Assembly (NCBI RefSeq): GCF_000092905.1
Contig: NC_014098.1
Coordinates: 1,674,001 to 1,738,000, forward strand
Direction of reading: 5' to 3'
From: Kyrpidia tusciae DSM 2912
GTDB taxonomy: Bacteria > Bacillota > Bacilli > Kyrpidiales > Kyrpidiaceae
DNA: 64,000 nucleotides
Part shown: in pieces, positions 43,144-54,644 of the stretch
Position numbering within the stretch: position 1 is the first letter of the stretch
How the letters are laid out: the number at the start of each line of letters is the position of its first letter
Translations under genes and position numbers: made by a program
The notes under the pieces: generated by a model
Databases searched by the model: none
What the model saw: the letters and a program-made list of their open reading frames with translations, nothing else
Told to the model about the DNA's origin: nothing

Positions 43144-43923
43144 TTACTTCTGCTTTTGTTTCGCCAGCCACGCTGCGACCTGCTTGACTTGATCGTCCGA
43201 CTGCAAGCCACCCTTTGGCGGCATGATGTTCGGATAGCCCGCCACGGGTTTCGGATCATTGATGTAATCCACCAGTTGGGTCTCGTTCATCTTATTGCCG
43301 ATTCCCAGCAATTTCGGCCCTACAGCTCCTTCGAGATTCGCTCCGTGACAGCTGGCGCAACTCTGGGAGAAGATCTGGGCGCCGGGATCGTTCGGGTCGA
43401 CTAAGGGACCCGCGGTACCACCGGATTGACTGCCCGGCGTCTGAGCCTGGGGTCCTTGTTTAGCCAACTCCGCTTGATGCTCCGCTTCAGCCACGTATGT
43501 AAGCCAGATCATGAAAAATACTGTCAACACCATCGTTGCCGTGGCGATGGGCCGCTGGAACGGCCGACGGGTTTTTCTCCGGTCCAGCCACGGAAGCATC
43601 AACAAGCCGATGGTCGCAATGGCGGGGATCACCACCGTACCCATCACCACATATTTGCCGGGAAAATATTTTAATAGTTGGTACAGAAATAGAAAATACC
43701 AGTCGGGAACCGGGATAAATGAGGTATCCTCGGGATTCGCCACCTTCTCCAACCCCACCGGGTTAAACACCACCCAGAGGATGAAAGCGACGATGAACAC
43801 GGCGCCAACAATCCATTCCTTCAGGAGGAAGTTCGGAAAAAAGGGCTCCGTCCCCGTCGGAATGTCTTTGTCGCGCTTAAACCTGGGGGTTCCCGGGATG
43901 CGTTCCCGATAATTCTCTGCCAT
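43144..43923 (-). CDS. qcrC: Menaquinol:cytochrome c reductase subunit IV/cytochrome c, QcrC
   Basis: A 259-residue fusion of a subunit-IV-like membrane part (three helices, including EDTSFIPVPDWYFLFLYQLLKYFPGKYVVMG) and a C-terminal cytochrome c domain with SCASCHGANLEG (CxxCH) and the distal methionine in NIMPPKGGL. A proline/glycine-rich linker joins them. It transfers electrons from cytochrome b6/Rieske to cytochrome c. Start at 43923 preceded by AAGGAGG. It completes the qcrABC operon of Firmicutes type. Confidence 0.95.
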   Translation of the reverse strand: MAENYRERIPGTPRFKRDKDIPTGTEPFFPNFLLKEWIVGAVFIVAFILWVVFNPVGLEKVANPEDTSFIPVPDWYFLFLYQLLKYFPGKYVVMGTVVIPAIATIGLLMLPWLDRRKTRRPFQRPIATATMVLTVFFMIWLTYVAEAEHQAELAKQGPQAQTPGSQSGGTAGPLVDPNDPGAQIFSQSCASCHGANLEGAVGPKLLGIGNKMNETQLVDYINDPKPVAGYPNIMPPKGGLQSDDQVKQVAAWLAKQKQK

Positions 43924-43965
43924 ATCTGAGACCTCCTTCTTTGCAATCCCCTGCCGCGCCACTCA

Positions 43966-44637
43966 TTATAGCGGACCGGAAATCCCCTGTTTACGGATCA
44001 TGTAGAAGTGGGCCGCCAACAGGATCAGCAAGAACGCAGGGAGGAAAAACACGTGAATCGCAAAGAACCGCGTCAACGTCAACGCACCGAGGGTGTCGCC
44101 CCCCACCAAAAGCGTCCGGATATACGGCCCGAGAATCGGGACTGTAGAGGCAATATTGGTGCCGACCGCGGTGGCCCAATACGCCTTTTGGTCCCAGGGA
44201 AGCAGATAACCGGTGAACCCAAACATCATCACCACGAGAAAAATCAGGACACCGACGATCCAATTCAGTTCCCGCGGCGCTTTATAGGATCCGGTGAAGA
44301 ACACCCGGAGCATGTGCAAGAACATCATAATAATCACGAGGCTGGCGCCCCAGAAGTGCATGCCGCGCACAATGTTGCCGAGGAGAACATCGTTGGTTAT
44401 GTAGTCGACACTCTTGTACGCGTTGACGATATCCGGCACGTAGTACATGGCCAAAAACATTCCGGATAGAATCTGGGTCACGATGATCAGAAAGGTGAGT
44501 CCACCAAAGCAGTACACGAACGCCGACATTTTGTTTGCCGGATTGACGTGAGCCGGCACGTCGTAATCGGCGATGTCCCGCCAAATCGGCGTCACGTTCA
44601 GGCGCTCGTCTATCCAGTCATACAGCTTTTCGAACAT
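43966..44637 (-). CDS. qcrB: Menaquinol:cytochrome c reductase cytochrome b6 subunit, QcrB
   Basis: A 223-residue b6-type cytochrome with four transmembrane helices. The paired heme histidines are in VRGMHFWGASLVIIMMFLHML and FFAIHVFFLPAFLLILLAAHF; the quinone site segment is GYLLPWDQKAYWATAV. A conserved Cys in FVYCFGGLTF could bind the extra heme ci as in b6-type complexes. It is the membrane core of the bc complex. It lies between qcrA (3 bp) and qcrC (42 bp). Confidence 0.95.
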   Translation of the reverse strand: MFEKLYDWIDERLNVTPIWRDIADYDVPAHVNPANKMSAFVYCFGGLTFLIIVTQILSGMFLAMYYVPDIVNAYKSVDYITNDVLLGNIVRGMHFWGASLVIIMMFLHMLRVFFTGSYKAPRELNWIVGVLIFLVVMMFGFTGYLLPWDQKAYWATAVGTNIASTVPILGPYIRTLLVGGDTLGALTLTRFFAIHVFFLPAFLLILLAAHFYMIRKQGISGPL

Positions 44638-44640
44638 GCA

Positions 44641-45186
44641 TTACACCGTCCTCTGATGGATAGGTCCCAACAAGACCCGCCCATTGTCCACTTTAACCTC
44701 ATATACGTCGAGAGGTCTCTGGGGCGGCGTCGTCGGATCGTTGATCCCATATTTCGTATAGCGGCCGCCGTGACACGGGCAGTGAAACCACCACTGGCCG
44801 TCGGTGGAGGGAACCGGATTGCCTGCGGCATCCACCGTCCCGTTCACCTGGCACCCCAAGTGGGTGCACCTCGGGGACATGGCCAAAACCTCTTGTCCTT
44901 TGAGGATCACCCAGGCCGTCATTGTCGCCTCCCCCTGGATCCAGCCATCCGCCTGGGCCACCTTAAAATGAATCTGTTTCGGCAAATCCTGGTTAAACTC
45001 CCCGATGCTACCGACCTCCACGAATCGGGAACCGGTGGTTCTGCGCAAGGGATCGAGGGAAAACGTCACCAACGGAGCCAAGATCGAGGCCCCGATGAAC
45101 GCACCCGTCCCTCCCAGGGCATAGGTCAGGAACTGACGCCGGGTCCACTCTCGCCCCCGGTGCGAGTGCATAGCTTCATCCCGCAT
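44641..45186 (-). CDS. qcrA: Menaquinol:cytochrome c reductase Rieske iron-sulfur subunit, QcrA
   Basis: A 181-residue Rieske protein. A twin-arginine signal anchor (TRRQFLTYALGG) precedes one membrane helix. The 2Fe-2S ligands are in CTHLGCQ and CPCHGGRY. It accepts electrons from menaquinol. A GGAGG site lies nine bases before the ATG. The 247-bp gap upstream to the ypiF-like gene contains no gene; a separate promoter is likely there but cannot be fixed. Confidence 0.95.
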   Translation of the reverse strand: MRDEAMHSHRGREWTRRQFLTYALGGTGAFIGASILAPLVTFSLDPLRRTTGSRFVEVGSIGEFNQDLPKQIHFKVAQADGWIQGEATMTAWVILKGQEVLAMSPRCTHLGCQVNGTVDAAGNPVPSTDGQWWFHCPCHGGRYTKYGINDPTTPPQRPLDVYEVKVDNGRVLLGPIHQRTV

Positions 45187-45433
45187 GCTTCTCGAACCTC
45201 CTCAGGATTCGATCCGCACGCGCAGGCTTTCCGGCACACCCACAGAAATGGTGCAATCTCCCTTTCCCATGTTACCGCCGCTGCAATCTGGGTGTCAACG
45301 CGCCCCCCGGATCCACCCGACTCCTCCCTCGTCCCCTATCATTGTAAACGGCATGTTTCAATACGGGAAACAGGAGCTCGCCACAAGAATATGAACACTT
45401 TGTGCCAATCCGCCCGGCGTGCATCTGCTGTTT

Positions 45434-45910
45434 TCAGGATGTCTGAAACTGCCCCCATCTATGCACCACCTCCTCTGCCAAGCGGCCGCGCCACATTTCC
45501 ACGGCGTGGTCCAGGCCCCCCGGCACAGCCACCTGGGCCAGGACCTGCTCTCCCGTCAAGGAAAGGAGAACCAGATCCCCCTCGTCCTCGGCGCTCACCC
45601 CCTCAAGCTCCGGAATCTCCACTCCCACCGCCACCAAGGGACCCGTGCTGCCGAGCCGCTGTTTCCACATGCGGGCCCGCCGCAGAAACTCGCCGCCTTG
45701 GACACCGTCTTCAAGCAACATGACCGGAAGCCGGAGCACGCGACCGGACAGGCCTTGTTCCAAGGCGATGACGATCTCCGACGCCACCCGGGCATAAAGC
45801 CCCACCTGTCCCCGGGGATCGGTGCATAGGGGGGCCCCGCCCACGGCCAGGGTATCGACGAGCGTTTTCATCTCTTCCCAACGCGCCACCTCGATGTCGC
45901 CCAAAAGCAT
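45434..45910 (-). CDS. ypiF: YpiF-like protein (DUF2487)
   Basis: A 158-residue soluble protein that starts MLLGDIEVARWEEMKTLVDTLAVGG, the DUF2487 beginning, and continues with AxVASEIVIALEQGLSGRVLRLPVM-type helices and strands. Function unknown. B. subtilis has ypiF directly before qcrABC, as here, which supports the assignment. AAGGAGG precedes the ATG at 45910; a longer frame upstream crosses the terminator and is rejected. Confidence 0.7.
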   Translation of the reverse strand: MLLGDIEVARWEEMKTLVDTLAVGGAPLCTDPRGQVGLYARVASEIVIALEQGLSGRVLRLPVMLLEDGVQGGEFLRRARMWKQRLGSTGPLVAVGVEIPELEGVSAEDEGDLVLLSLTGEQVLAQVAVPGGLDHAVEMWRGRLAEEVVHRWGQFQTS

Positions 45911-45956
45911 CCCTTCCGCCTCCTTGAGTAACCCTGCTCTTCCTAGCAGTGTACAG

Positions 45957-45983
45957 AAAAAAAGAACTCGACAAAAGTCGAGC
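45957..45983 (-). terminator. Terminator of the ypiB gene
   Basis: On the minus strand CTCGAC (45982-45977) and GTCGAG (45972-45967) form a stem with a TTTT loop, followed by TTCTTTTTTT to 45957. It separates ypiB from ypiF-qcrABC. Confidence 0.85.
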
Positions 45984-46069
45984 CCTCCCCTTGTCCCGGC
46001 ATCGGGGTCATCGCTTGCCGTTTCCCGTGGATCCGGTTGCATCACGTTCGCAGCGACCCAGTGAATGGC

Positions 46070-48115
<2,046 letters not shown>

Positions 48116-48141
<26 letters not shown>

Positions 48142-49777
48142 GTTCCACCCCTGCCCGCACCGTGAAGATTCGATATTCATACCCTTGCTCTGCCAAAAAC
48201 TGCTGCCTGCGCACCGCCGTCTCCACCTCCTCGGTGCCCTCGGTCACCAACATGTACAACCGCGCTCCCCCTCCGTCTTTTTTCAGACGAAGAAGGCGCC
48301 CGAGGCGCTGGGCCTCTTCCTGCCGGGAGCCAAAATTCCCGGACAACTCCACCGCCACCCGGGCATCCGGGAGATCCACCGCCGTGTTGGCCACCCGGGA
48401 CAAACACAGGACGGGAATTTCGCCCCGGCGAAAGGCGTCATAAGTCTCCCGGCGCACCCGCTCGGGTGTATCCCCGGTGATATCCGGTGCACCGAGCCGA
48501 TGGGCCAGTTCCCGAAGCTGGTCGAGATAATGTCCGATCACCAGCACCGGTGTACCCCGGTGCCGGGCCACCAGCTCTGCGGCCACCTCGACTTTTCGAG
48601 GATTTGTCGCGGCAATTCGCCACCGCTGACGGGATTCGGCCTGGCGGTACGCTTCCTCCGCCGCGGGGTCCAGGGGGACCCGCAATTCATAACATTCCGC
48701 CCTGGCGATCCACCCCTCCTCTTCCACGGTGCGCCACGGCAAGTCAAAACATTTCGGGCCGATCAGGCTGAACACCTCAGTCTCCCGGCCGTCTTCCCGC
48801 ACCAGGGTAGCGGTGAGCCCCAGTCGCCGGCAGTTTTGGATTCCGGCAGAAAAACGAAAGATCGGGGCGGGAACCAGTTGCACCTCATCATAAATCACCA
48901 ACCCCCAGGGGTGACGGGCGAGCTCCCGGAGATGCGGCATGGCTCCCCTGGGATTCTTCCACGTCATCAAAGCGTAGGTGGAAATGGTCACAGGCTTGAT
49001 CACCCGTTCATCTCCAGCGTAGACGCCGATGGAATCGGGGGCGATCTCACATTTGTCTTCGATCTCGCGCTTCCATTGGTAGGCGGCGGTGGTGGTGGAG
49101 GTGAGAACGAGGGTCTGCCGGCGATACCGGGCCATCACCGCCAGTCCCACGATCGTTTTCCCGGACCCGCAGGGCAGGACCACGACCCCGCTGCCCCCGT
49201 GGCGACCCTCGTCAAAAAAGGCCTGCACCGCCTCTTCTTGATAGGGGCGAAGAATCACGGTCCCCTTCAGAGCCACGTCGAGGGGTTCCCCCGGGGCGTA
49301 ACCGGCCATGTCCAGCACGGGATAGCCCAGGGATAGAAGCTGCCGCTTGATTTCGCCTCGTTGTCGCGCCGGCACCGTCCAGCGGTCGCCTCGCTCCTGG
49401 AGGCCGGACTGCTGAAGGGCGTGGCGCACGTCCTCGGACAGGGGTTGGCGCGCCAGCAACTGATACCTGTTCCCGGACTTTTCGAGAACGAGCCCTCCCC
49501 ATCGATTCATGGTGAAAACAATCCACTTCTGCACCGGATAGGGGATGGGCCCCATGGCTAAATCCCGGAGCGTTTCCAGCACGTCCCGGGACCCCCATCC
49601 CAGAGCGCAGGCGTGCCAAAGGCTGAGTTCGGTGATCCGGTACTCCCGAACCTGCGGCGGACTTTTGATCAGTTCGGCGAAGATGGCGAGGGCGCGGACG
49701 GCTTCTTTCGCCCGGGGATGATCCATGTAACACCACACTTTGCGTTCGGTCCCAACGACCAGAGGACCCCTCCGCAC
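48116..49777 (-). CDS. XPB-type superfamily 2 DNA helicase
   Basis: A 553-residue helicase. Motifs: Q-like LRPYQEEAVQAF, Walker A VLPCGSGKTIVGL, motif II LVIYDEVQLVPA (DEVQ instead of DEVH), motif III LTATLVREDGRE, and the C-terminal VLVIGHYLDQL, CLSRVANTAVDLPDA and RQEEAQRLGRLLR (motif VI). The RED motif of XPB is seen in VREDGRE. It likely unwinds DNA in repair. The GTG start has GAGGGGGG upstream. An N-terminal helicase-associated domain (1-160) is present. Confidence 0.88.
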
Positions 49778-50007
49778 CGTGATCCCCCCTCACACTTCCC
49801 GTCTTAGGATGGCCCATCCCCGTATGGGTTATTCGAAAATGCCGAATATGGGCGTGATCCACCGATATGGGACATAAGGCCTACCCCTTATCTAAATTCG
49901 CCCTTTTTCTTATTCTTTCAGCCTCCTACAATGCCTGCACTTTCATCTCATAGTGCAGTATGATTAGGAATGGTATATGTCAGCATTTCCTTCAAGGGGG
50001 TCTCATC

Positions 50008-51183
50008 ATGAAAAAACCATGGTCAGTGGTCACGGCGCTGCTGCTCGGCAGTGCACTGCTGACGGCCTGCGGTTCGGGATCGGGCACGACGGGTGCCGGA
50101 AGCGACACCATCAATCTCGGTGCGAATCTCGAACTTTCCGGCCAAGTCTCAGCCTACGGGAGCTCGGCCAAAGATGGCATGCAATTGGCCGTGGACGAAA
50201 TCAACCAAGCCGGCGGCGTCCTTGGCAAAAAGTTGAACTTGATCGCGTTGGACAACCAGTCTGATACCACCCAGTCGACCACTATTGCGCAAAAATTAAT
50301 CGAACAAAAAGTCGTCGCAATCTTGGGCCCGGCCACAACGGGCAACACCATGGCGGAATTGAACGTCGCCACCGACGCCAAGATTCCGATCATCACACCC
50401 ACCGGAACGGCCGCCAAGATCACCGTGGATCCGAATACGGGCAAGGTGAACGAGTACGCTTTCCGCACCTGCTTCATCGATCCTTTCCAAGGCACGGTGG
50501 GCGCTGATTTTGCGAGAAAAGACCTGAACGCGAAAACAGCCGTCCTCTATGTGGCCCAAGACAGCGATTATGCCAAAGGTCTGGCGGACGCCTTTAAGAA
50601 AGAGTTCGAGAAGCAGGGCGGCAAGGTGATCGACTCTGAGCAGTACACCTCCACCGACTCTGATTTTCGGGCGACCCTCACCCGGATCAAGGGCATGAAT
50701 CCAGATCTGTTGTATATTCCAAACTATTACCAGGACGTCGGCAAGATCATCAAACAGGCCCGGGAGCTGGGCATGAACCAGCCGATCCTGGGCGGGGATG
50801 GGTATGATTCCGACACCTTGGTCCAGATCGCCGGCGCGAAGAACACCAACAACGTATTTTTCACCAACCATTACTCCTCCGATGATCCGGACCAGAAGAT
50901 CCAGGATTTTGTAAAGAAATTCCAGGAAAAATATAATCGGAAGCCGGACGGATTCGCCGCCCTGGGCTATGATACTGTGCGCCTCGTGGCAGACGCCATC
51001 AAACGGGCGGGCTCGACCGATCCCGTGAAGATTAAAGACGCCCTGGCCCAGACCAAGAATTTCGACGCCGTGACCGGGACGATGAGTATCGACGCCGAGC
51101 ACAATCCCGTGAAGGCTGCGGTGGTCATTGAGATGAAAGACGGCAAACAGGTCTTCCGGACCAAGATTCAACCCACCACCTGA
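50008..51183 (+). CDS. livK: Branched-chain amino acid ABC transporter substrate-binding lipoprotein
   Basis: A 391-residue solute-binding lipoprotein: signal peptide with lipobox LLTACGSG, then a type I periplasmic-binding domain with NLGANLELSGQVSAYGSSAKDGMQLAVDEIN and AILGPATTGNTMAE. It binds leucine, isoleucine or valine (or another amino acid) at the cell surface. AAGGGGG precedes the ATG at 50008. It begins livKHMGF; a hairpin between livK and livH may keep livK mRNA more abundant. Confidence 0.92.
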   Translation: MKKPWSVVTALLLGSALLTACGSGSGTTGAGSDTINLGANLELSGQVSAYGSSAKDGMQLAVDEINQAGGVLGKKLNLIALDNQSDTTQSTTIAQKLIEQKVVAILGPATTGNTMAELNVATDAKIPIITPTGTAAKITVDPNTGKVNEYAFRTCFIDPFQGTVGADFARKDLNAKTAVLYVAQDSDYAKGLADAFKKEFEKQGGKVIDSEQYTSTDSDFRATLTRIKGMNPDLLYIPNYYQDVGKIIKQARELGMNQPILGGDGYDSDTLVQIAGAKNTNNVFFTNHYSSDDPDQKIQDFVKKFQEKYNRKPDGFAALGYDTVRLVADAIKRAGSTDPVKIKDALAQTKNFDAVTGTMSIDAEHNPVKAAVVIEMKDGKQVFRTKIQPTT

Positions 51184-51224
51184 CCAAGGCACAGCCGGTG
51201 GGCGGAATGATCAATCTCGCGCGA

Positions 51225-51244
51225 GGGGGGGCAATCCCCCCTTT
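51225..51244 (+). other. GC-rich hairpin between livK and livH
   Basis: GGGGGGG (51225-51231) and CCCCCC (51236-51241) form a stem with a four-base loop, followed by TTT. Such intercistronic stems after solute-binding-protein genes usually limit read-through or protect the upstream message. Confidence 0.6.
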
Positions 51245-51267
51245 GCCGTGTGAAGAGGGAGGGTAGT

Positions 51268-52146
51268 ATGACCACATTTATCCAACAACTTGTCAACGGC
51301 TTATCGGTGGGTAGCATCTACGCCCTCATCGCCCTGGGATACACCATGGTCTACGGGATTATCAAGCTGATCAATTTTGCCCATGGTGACGTGTTTATGG
51401 TCGGGGCCTTTGTGGCGTATTTTTCCTATACCGTGTTCCATCTTGGATTCTTGGGGTCCCTCATCGTCTCCATGGCCGCCTGTGCCGTGCTTGGCGTGGT
51501 GATCGAGCGGTTTGCGTACCGACCGCTCCGCAAATCCACGAGAATTGCGGCGCTGATCACCGCCATCGGGGTTTCGCTCTTTCTCGAGAATGCGGGGATC
51601 ATCGCGGTGGGCGCCCAGGCCCGGGGCTATCCCAGCATGTTGCCGAACAGTTCGATCAACCTCGGCGGCGTCACGATCAGCGTGCAGCAAATCGGCATCA
51701 TCGTTCTCAGCGTGGTGCTCATGGTGATTCTTCAATTCATCGTGCACCGGACGAAGATGGGCAAGGCGATGCGGGCCGTCGCCTACGATGCCGAGGCTGC
51801 CCAATTGATGGGGATCGACGTCGACCGCACGATCTCTTTTACCTTTGCCATCGGTTCAGCCCTGGCGGCGGCCGCCGGGGTGATCTATGGCGCTTACTAC
51901 AGTGCCATTGATCCGTTGATGGGCATCATGCCGGGACTGAAAGCGTTCATCGCCGCGGTGCTCGGCGGAATCGGCGTCATCCCCGGAGCGATGGTGGGCG
52001 GTCTGGTGTTGGGGATGATCGAGACCCTGGTTCAGTCCCTGGGCTTTTCTCTGTGGCGGGACGCGGTGGCCTTTGCCCTGCTGATCCTGATCCTGCTGGT
52101 CAAGCCCGAAGGTCTTTTCGGCAAACACGCCAGGGAGAAAGTGTAG
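51268..52146 (+). CDS. livH: Branched-chain amino acid ABC transporter permease LivH
   Basis: A 292-residue membrane permease with about eight helices. Signature segments are LSVGSIYALIALGYTMVYGIIKLINFAHGDVFMVGAF at the start and GLKAFIAAVLGGIGVIPGAMVGGLVLGMIE near the end. AGGGAGGG lies just before the ATG. It pairs with LivM, whose GTG follows the TAG stop directly. Confidence 0.92.
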   Translation: MTTFIQQLVNGLSVGSIYALIALGYTMVYGIIKLINFAHGDVFMVGAFVAYFSYTVFHLGFLGSLIVSMAACAVLGVVIERFAYRPLRKSTRIAALITAIGVSLFLENAGIIAVGAQARGYPSMLPNSSINLGGVTISVQQIGIIVLSVVLMVILQFIVHRTKMGKAMRAVAYDAEAAQLMGIDVDRTISFTFAIGSALAAAAGVIYGAYYSAIDPLMGIMPGLKAFIAAVLGGIGVIPGAMVGGLVLGMIETLVQSLGFSLWRDAVAFALLILILLVKPEGLFGKHAREKV

Positions 52147-53127
52147 GTGACGCCGATGCAGGAGAAAAAACGAGGCGCTCTGGCGGGACGATGGTCGTTT
52201 TGGGCGTGGATCGGCATCGGCCTCGCGTTGTACGCCATCATCGGCCTTCTGATCGATAACGGTATCATCGACTCGTATATGGCGCTGATCGTCTACCAAA
52301 TGTGCCTGAACGTGGTCCTGGCGGTCAGCCTCAATCTCATCAACGGATTTACCGGTCAGTTCTCCATTGGGCACGCCGGGTTTGCCGCCGTGGGCGCTTA
52401 CGTGTCGGCGGTCCTGACGGCGAAGATGCAACTGCCCTTTTTCCCGGCACTCATCATCGCCGCCCTGGCCGCCGCAGTGGCGGGGCTGCTCATCGGCATC
52501 CCAACCCTTCGCCTGAAAGGCGACTACCTGGCGATCACGACCCTGGGGTTCGGGCAGATTATCCAGGTGATCCTGATCAACCTCCAGTATGTGGGCGGAG
52601 CTGCGGGCATGACGGTGCACAAAGAAACGAATTTTACGTGGCTGTACTTCGCCGCGTTGATCACGGTGGTGGTGATTGCCAATTTTGTCCATTCCAGACA
52701 TGGACGGGCCTGTATCGCAGTGCGGGAAAACGAAGTCGCCGCCGAAATGATGGGGATTAACGTCACGTATTATAAAGTGCTGGCGTTCTCCATGGGCGCG
52801 CTTTTCGCCGGAGTCGCCGGCGCATTGTCCGCCCACACGTTTTACTTTATTAAACCGACGTCTTATGGGTTTTTACAGAGCTTCAACATCCTGGTCATCG
52901 TGGTGCTCGGAGGCCTGGGGAGTATCACCGGATCGATCCTGGGCGCCGTGGTATTGACGCTCATCACCGCGTTCTTACAGGATTACCCTCAATGGCAAAT
53001 GGTCATTTACTCCCTGATTCTCGTCCTGATCATGATTTTCCGGCCCCAGGGGCTCATGGGAACCAAGGAATTTCGCCTTTCCGCCATCGGGCTCGGACGA
53101 AGGAGGGACGAACATGCCGCTCCTTGA
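52147..53127 (+). CDS. livM: Branched-chain amino acid ABC transporter permease LivM
   Basis: A 326-residue membrane permease. VLAVSLNLINGFTGQFSIGHAGFAAVGAYVSAVL and VVLGGLGSITGSILGAVVLTLI are typical LivM regions. The start is a GTG immediately after the livH stop, with GGGAGAA inside the end of livH; an ATG three codons on is possible. It overlaps livG by 14 bp. Confidence 0.92.
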   Translation: MTPMQEKKRGALAGRWSFWAWIGIGLALYAIIGLLIDNGIIDSYMALIVYQMCLNVVLAVSLNLINGFTGQFSIGHAGFAAVGAYVSAVLTAKMQLPFFPALIIAALAAAVAGLLIGIPTLRLKGDYLAITTLGFGQIIQVILINLQYVGGAAGMTVHKETNFTWLYFAALITVVVIANFVHSRHGRACIAVRENEVAAEMMGINVTYYKVLAFSMGALFAGVAGALSAHTFYFIKPTSYGFLQSFNILVIVVLGGLGSITGSILGAVVLTLITAFLQDYPQWQMVIYSLILVLIMIFRPQGLMGTKEFRLSAIGLGRRRDEHAAP

Positions 53128-53881
53128 GCTGGACAAAGTGACGTGCGAATTCGGAGGGTTGCGGGCGGTTTCCGAGGTTTCACTGCACTTGGATACCGGG
53201 GAATTGGTGGGACTGATCGGCCCGAATGGAGCGGGGAAAACCACCATCTTCAATCTGTTGACAGGAGTCTATGCCCCCAGCGAAGGGCGGATCCTCTTTG
53301 ACGGTGCATCTCTTGTCGGGTGGGCGCCCTGGCGGATCAATCGGGCGGGGATCGCCCGGACCTTCCAAAATATCCGCCTGTTCAGCGACATGACAGTTTT
53401 GGACAACGTCAAGATCGCCTACCACAACCACGTGCGGCACGGGGTGATGTCTTCCATTCTTCGCCTGCCCACGTATTTTCGCGGGGAGCAGGAGATCGAA
53501 GAGAAAGCGCTGGCCTTTCTGAGCTTGTTTCATTTGGAAGAGAAAAAGCACGAATTGGCCCGGAACTTGCCGTACGGGGAGCAAAGGCGGCTGGAGATCG
53601 CCCGGGCCCTGGCCACAGAACCGAGGCTTTTGCTCCTGGACGAGCCCGCAGCAGGGATGAACCCTCAGGAAACCCGGGAATTGATGGACCTCATCGCTTT
53701 TATCCGGGAGCGGTTTTCCCTGACGATCCTCTTGATCGAGCACGACATGTCCTTGGTGATGGGAATCTGCGAACGGATCTACGTCCTCGACCACGGCATG
53801 GTGATTGCCCATGGCAGCCCCGAGGAAATTCGGTCGAATCCCAAAGTGATTGAAGCCTATCTCGGGGAGGTGACCTCGTGA
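53114..53881 (+). CDS. livG: Branched-chain amino acid ABC transporter ATPase LivG
   Basis: A 255-residue ABC ATPase: Walker A GPNGAGKTTIF, the LivG-specific GIARTFQNIRLFSDMTVLDNV, signature LPYGEQRRLEIARAL, Walker B LLLLDEPAAGMNPQE and ILLIEHDMSLVM. It energises the LivHM pore together with LivF. AAGGAGGG precedes the ATG. Confidence 0.93.
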   Translation: MPLLELDKVTCEFGGLRAVSEVSLHLDTGELVGLIGPNGAGKTTIFNLLTGVYAPSEGRILFDGASLVGWAPWRINRAGIARTFQNIRLFSDMTVLDNVKIAYHNHVRHGVMSSILRLPTYFRGEQEIEEKALAFLSLFHLEEKKHELARNLPYGEQRRLEIARALATEPRLLLLDEPAAGMNPQETRELMDLIAFIRERFSLTILLIEHDMSLVMGICERIYVLDHGMVIAHGSPEEIRSNPKVIEAYLGEVTS

Positions 53882-54585
53882 TGTTAATGATCCGGGATCT
53901 GAACGTGTATTACGGGGTCATTCACGCCTTGAAAAATGTGTCGCTCACCGTGGATCAAGGGGACATCGTCACCTTGATCGGGGCGAACGGCGCCGGCAAA
54001 ACGACTCTTTTGCGCACCATTTCCGGGCTCATCACCCCCAGGAGCGGAGATGTGCAGTTTGAAGGGCGATCCCTGGTCAAGACGCCGGCGAAAGAAATTG
54101 TCCGAATGGGCGTTTCTCAAGTGCCCGAAGGTCGGCGGGTATTCGCCACCATGACGGTGGAAGAGAATCTCGAGATGGGGGCGTATCTGCGCAAGGACAA
54201 AGACGGGGTTCAGAAGGACCTGGAGATGGTTTACAGCCGCTTTCCCCGCCTTCAGGAGCGGCGTCGCCAGTCTGCGGGCACTCTTTCCGGAGGCGAGCAA
54301 CAGATGCTGGCCCTCGGTCGGGCGCTCATGGCCCGTCCGAGGTTGTTGCTCTTGGACGAACCTTCCATGGGGCTGGCACCGATCCTGGTCCAGGAGATTT
54401 TCTCCATTATCCGGGAAATCAACCAAGCGGGCACGACCATTCTTCTCGTGGAACAAAACGCCCACATGGCCCTTTCCATCGCCAACCGGGCGTATGTGCT
54501 GGAGACCGGACAGATTAAACACAGCGGACCCGCCGCTGAACTCGCCCAGAGCGACGAGGTGAAAAAAGCGTACCTCGGGGGTTAG
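53881..54585 (+). CDS. livF: Branched-chain amino acid ABC transporter ATPase LivF
   Basis: A 234-residue ABC ATPase: Walker A GANGAGKTTLLRTISG, VPEGRRVFATMTVEENLEMG typical of LivF, signature TLSGGEQQMLALGRALMA, Walker B LLLLDEPSMGLAPILV. Its ATG directly follows and overlaps the livG stop; the GTG one codon earlier may be used instead. It completes livKHMGF and is convergent with aroA (59 bp gap, no clear terminator). Confidence 0.93.
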   Translation: MLMIRDLNVYYGVIHALKNVSLTVDQGDIVTLIGANGAGKTTLLRTISGLITPRSGDVQFEGRSLVKTPAKEIVRMGVSQVPEGRRVFATMTVEENLEMGAYLRKDKDGVQKDLEMVYSRFPRLQERRRQSAGTLSGGEQQMLALGRALMARPRLLLLDEPSMGLAPILVQEIFSIIREINQAGTTILLVEQNAHMALSIANRAYVLETGQIKHSGPAAELAQSDEVKKAYLGG

Positions 54586-54644
54586 ATCCCCGGGGTGCGC
54601 GGCACCTGTCCTCTCCCTTTCCGGCCATCCCCTCTTTTGACTGC

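Noticed and set aside
45187-45433. Rex or redox operator upstream of qcrA
   Set aside because: The sequence around TGAACACTTTGTGCCA looked suggestive but does not form the TTGTGAA-N-TTCACAA palindrome.
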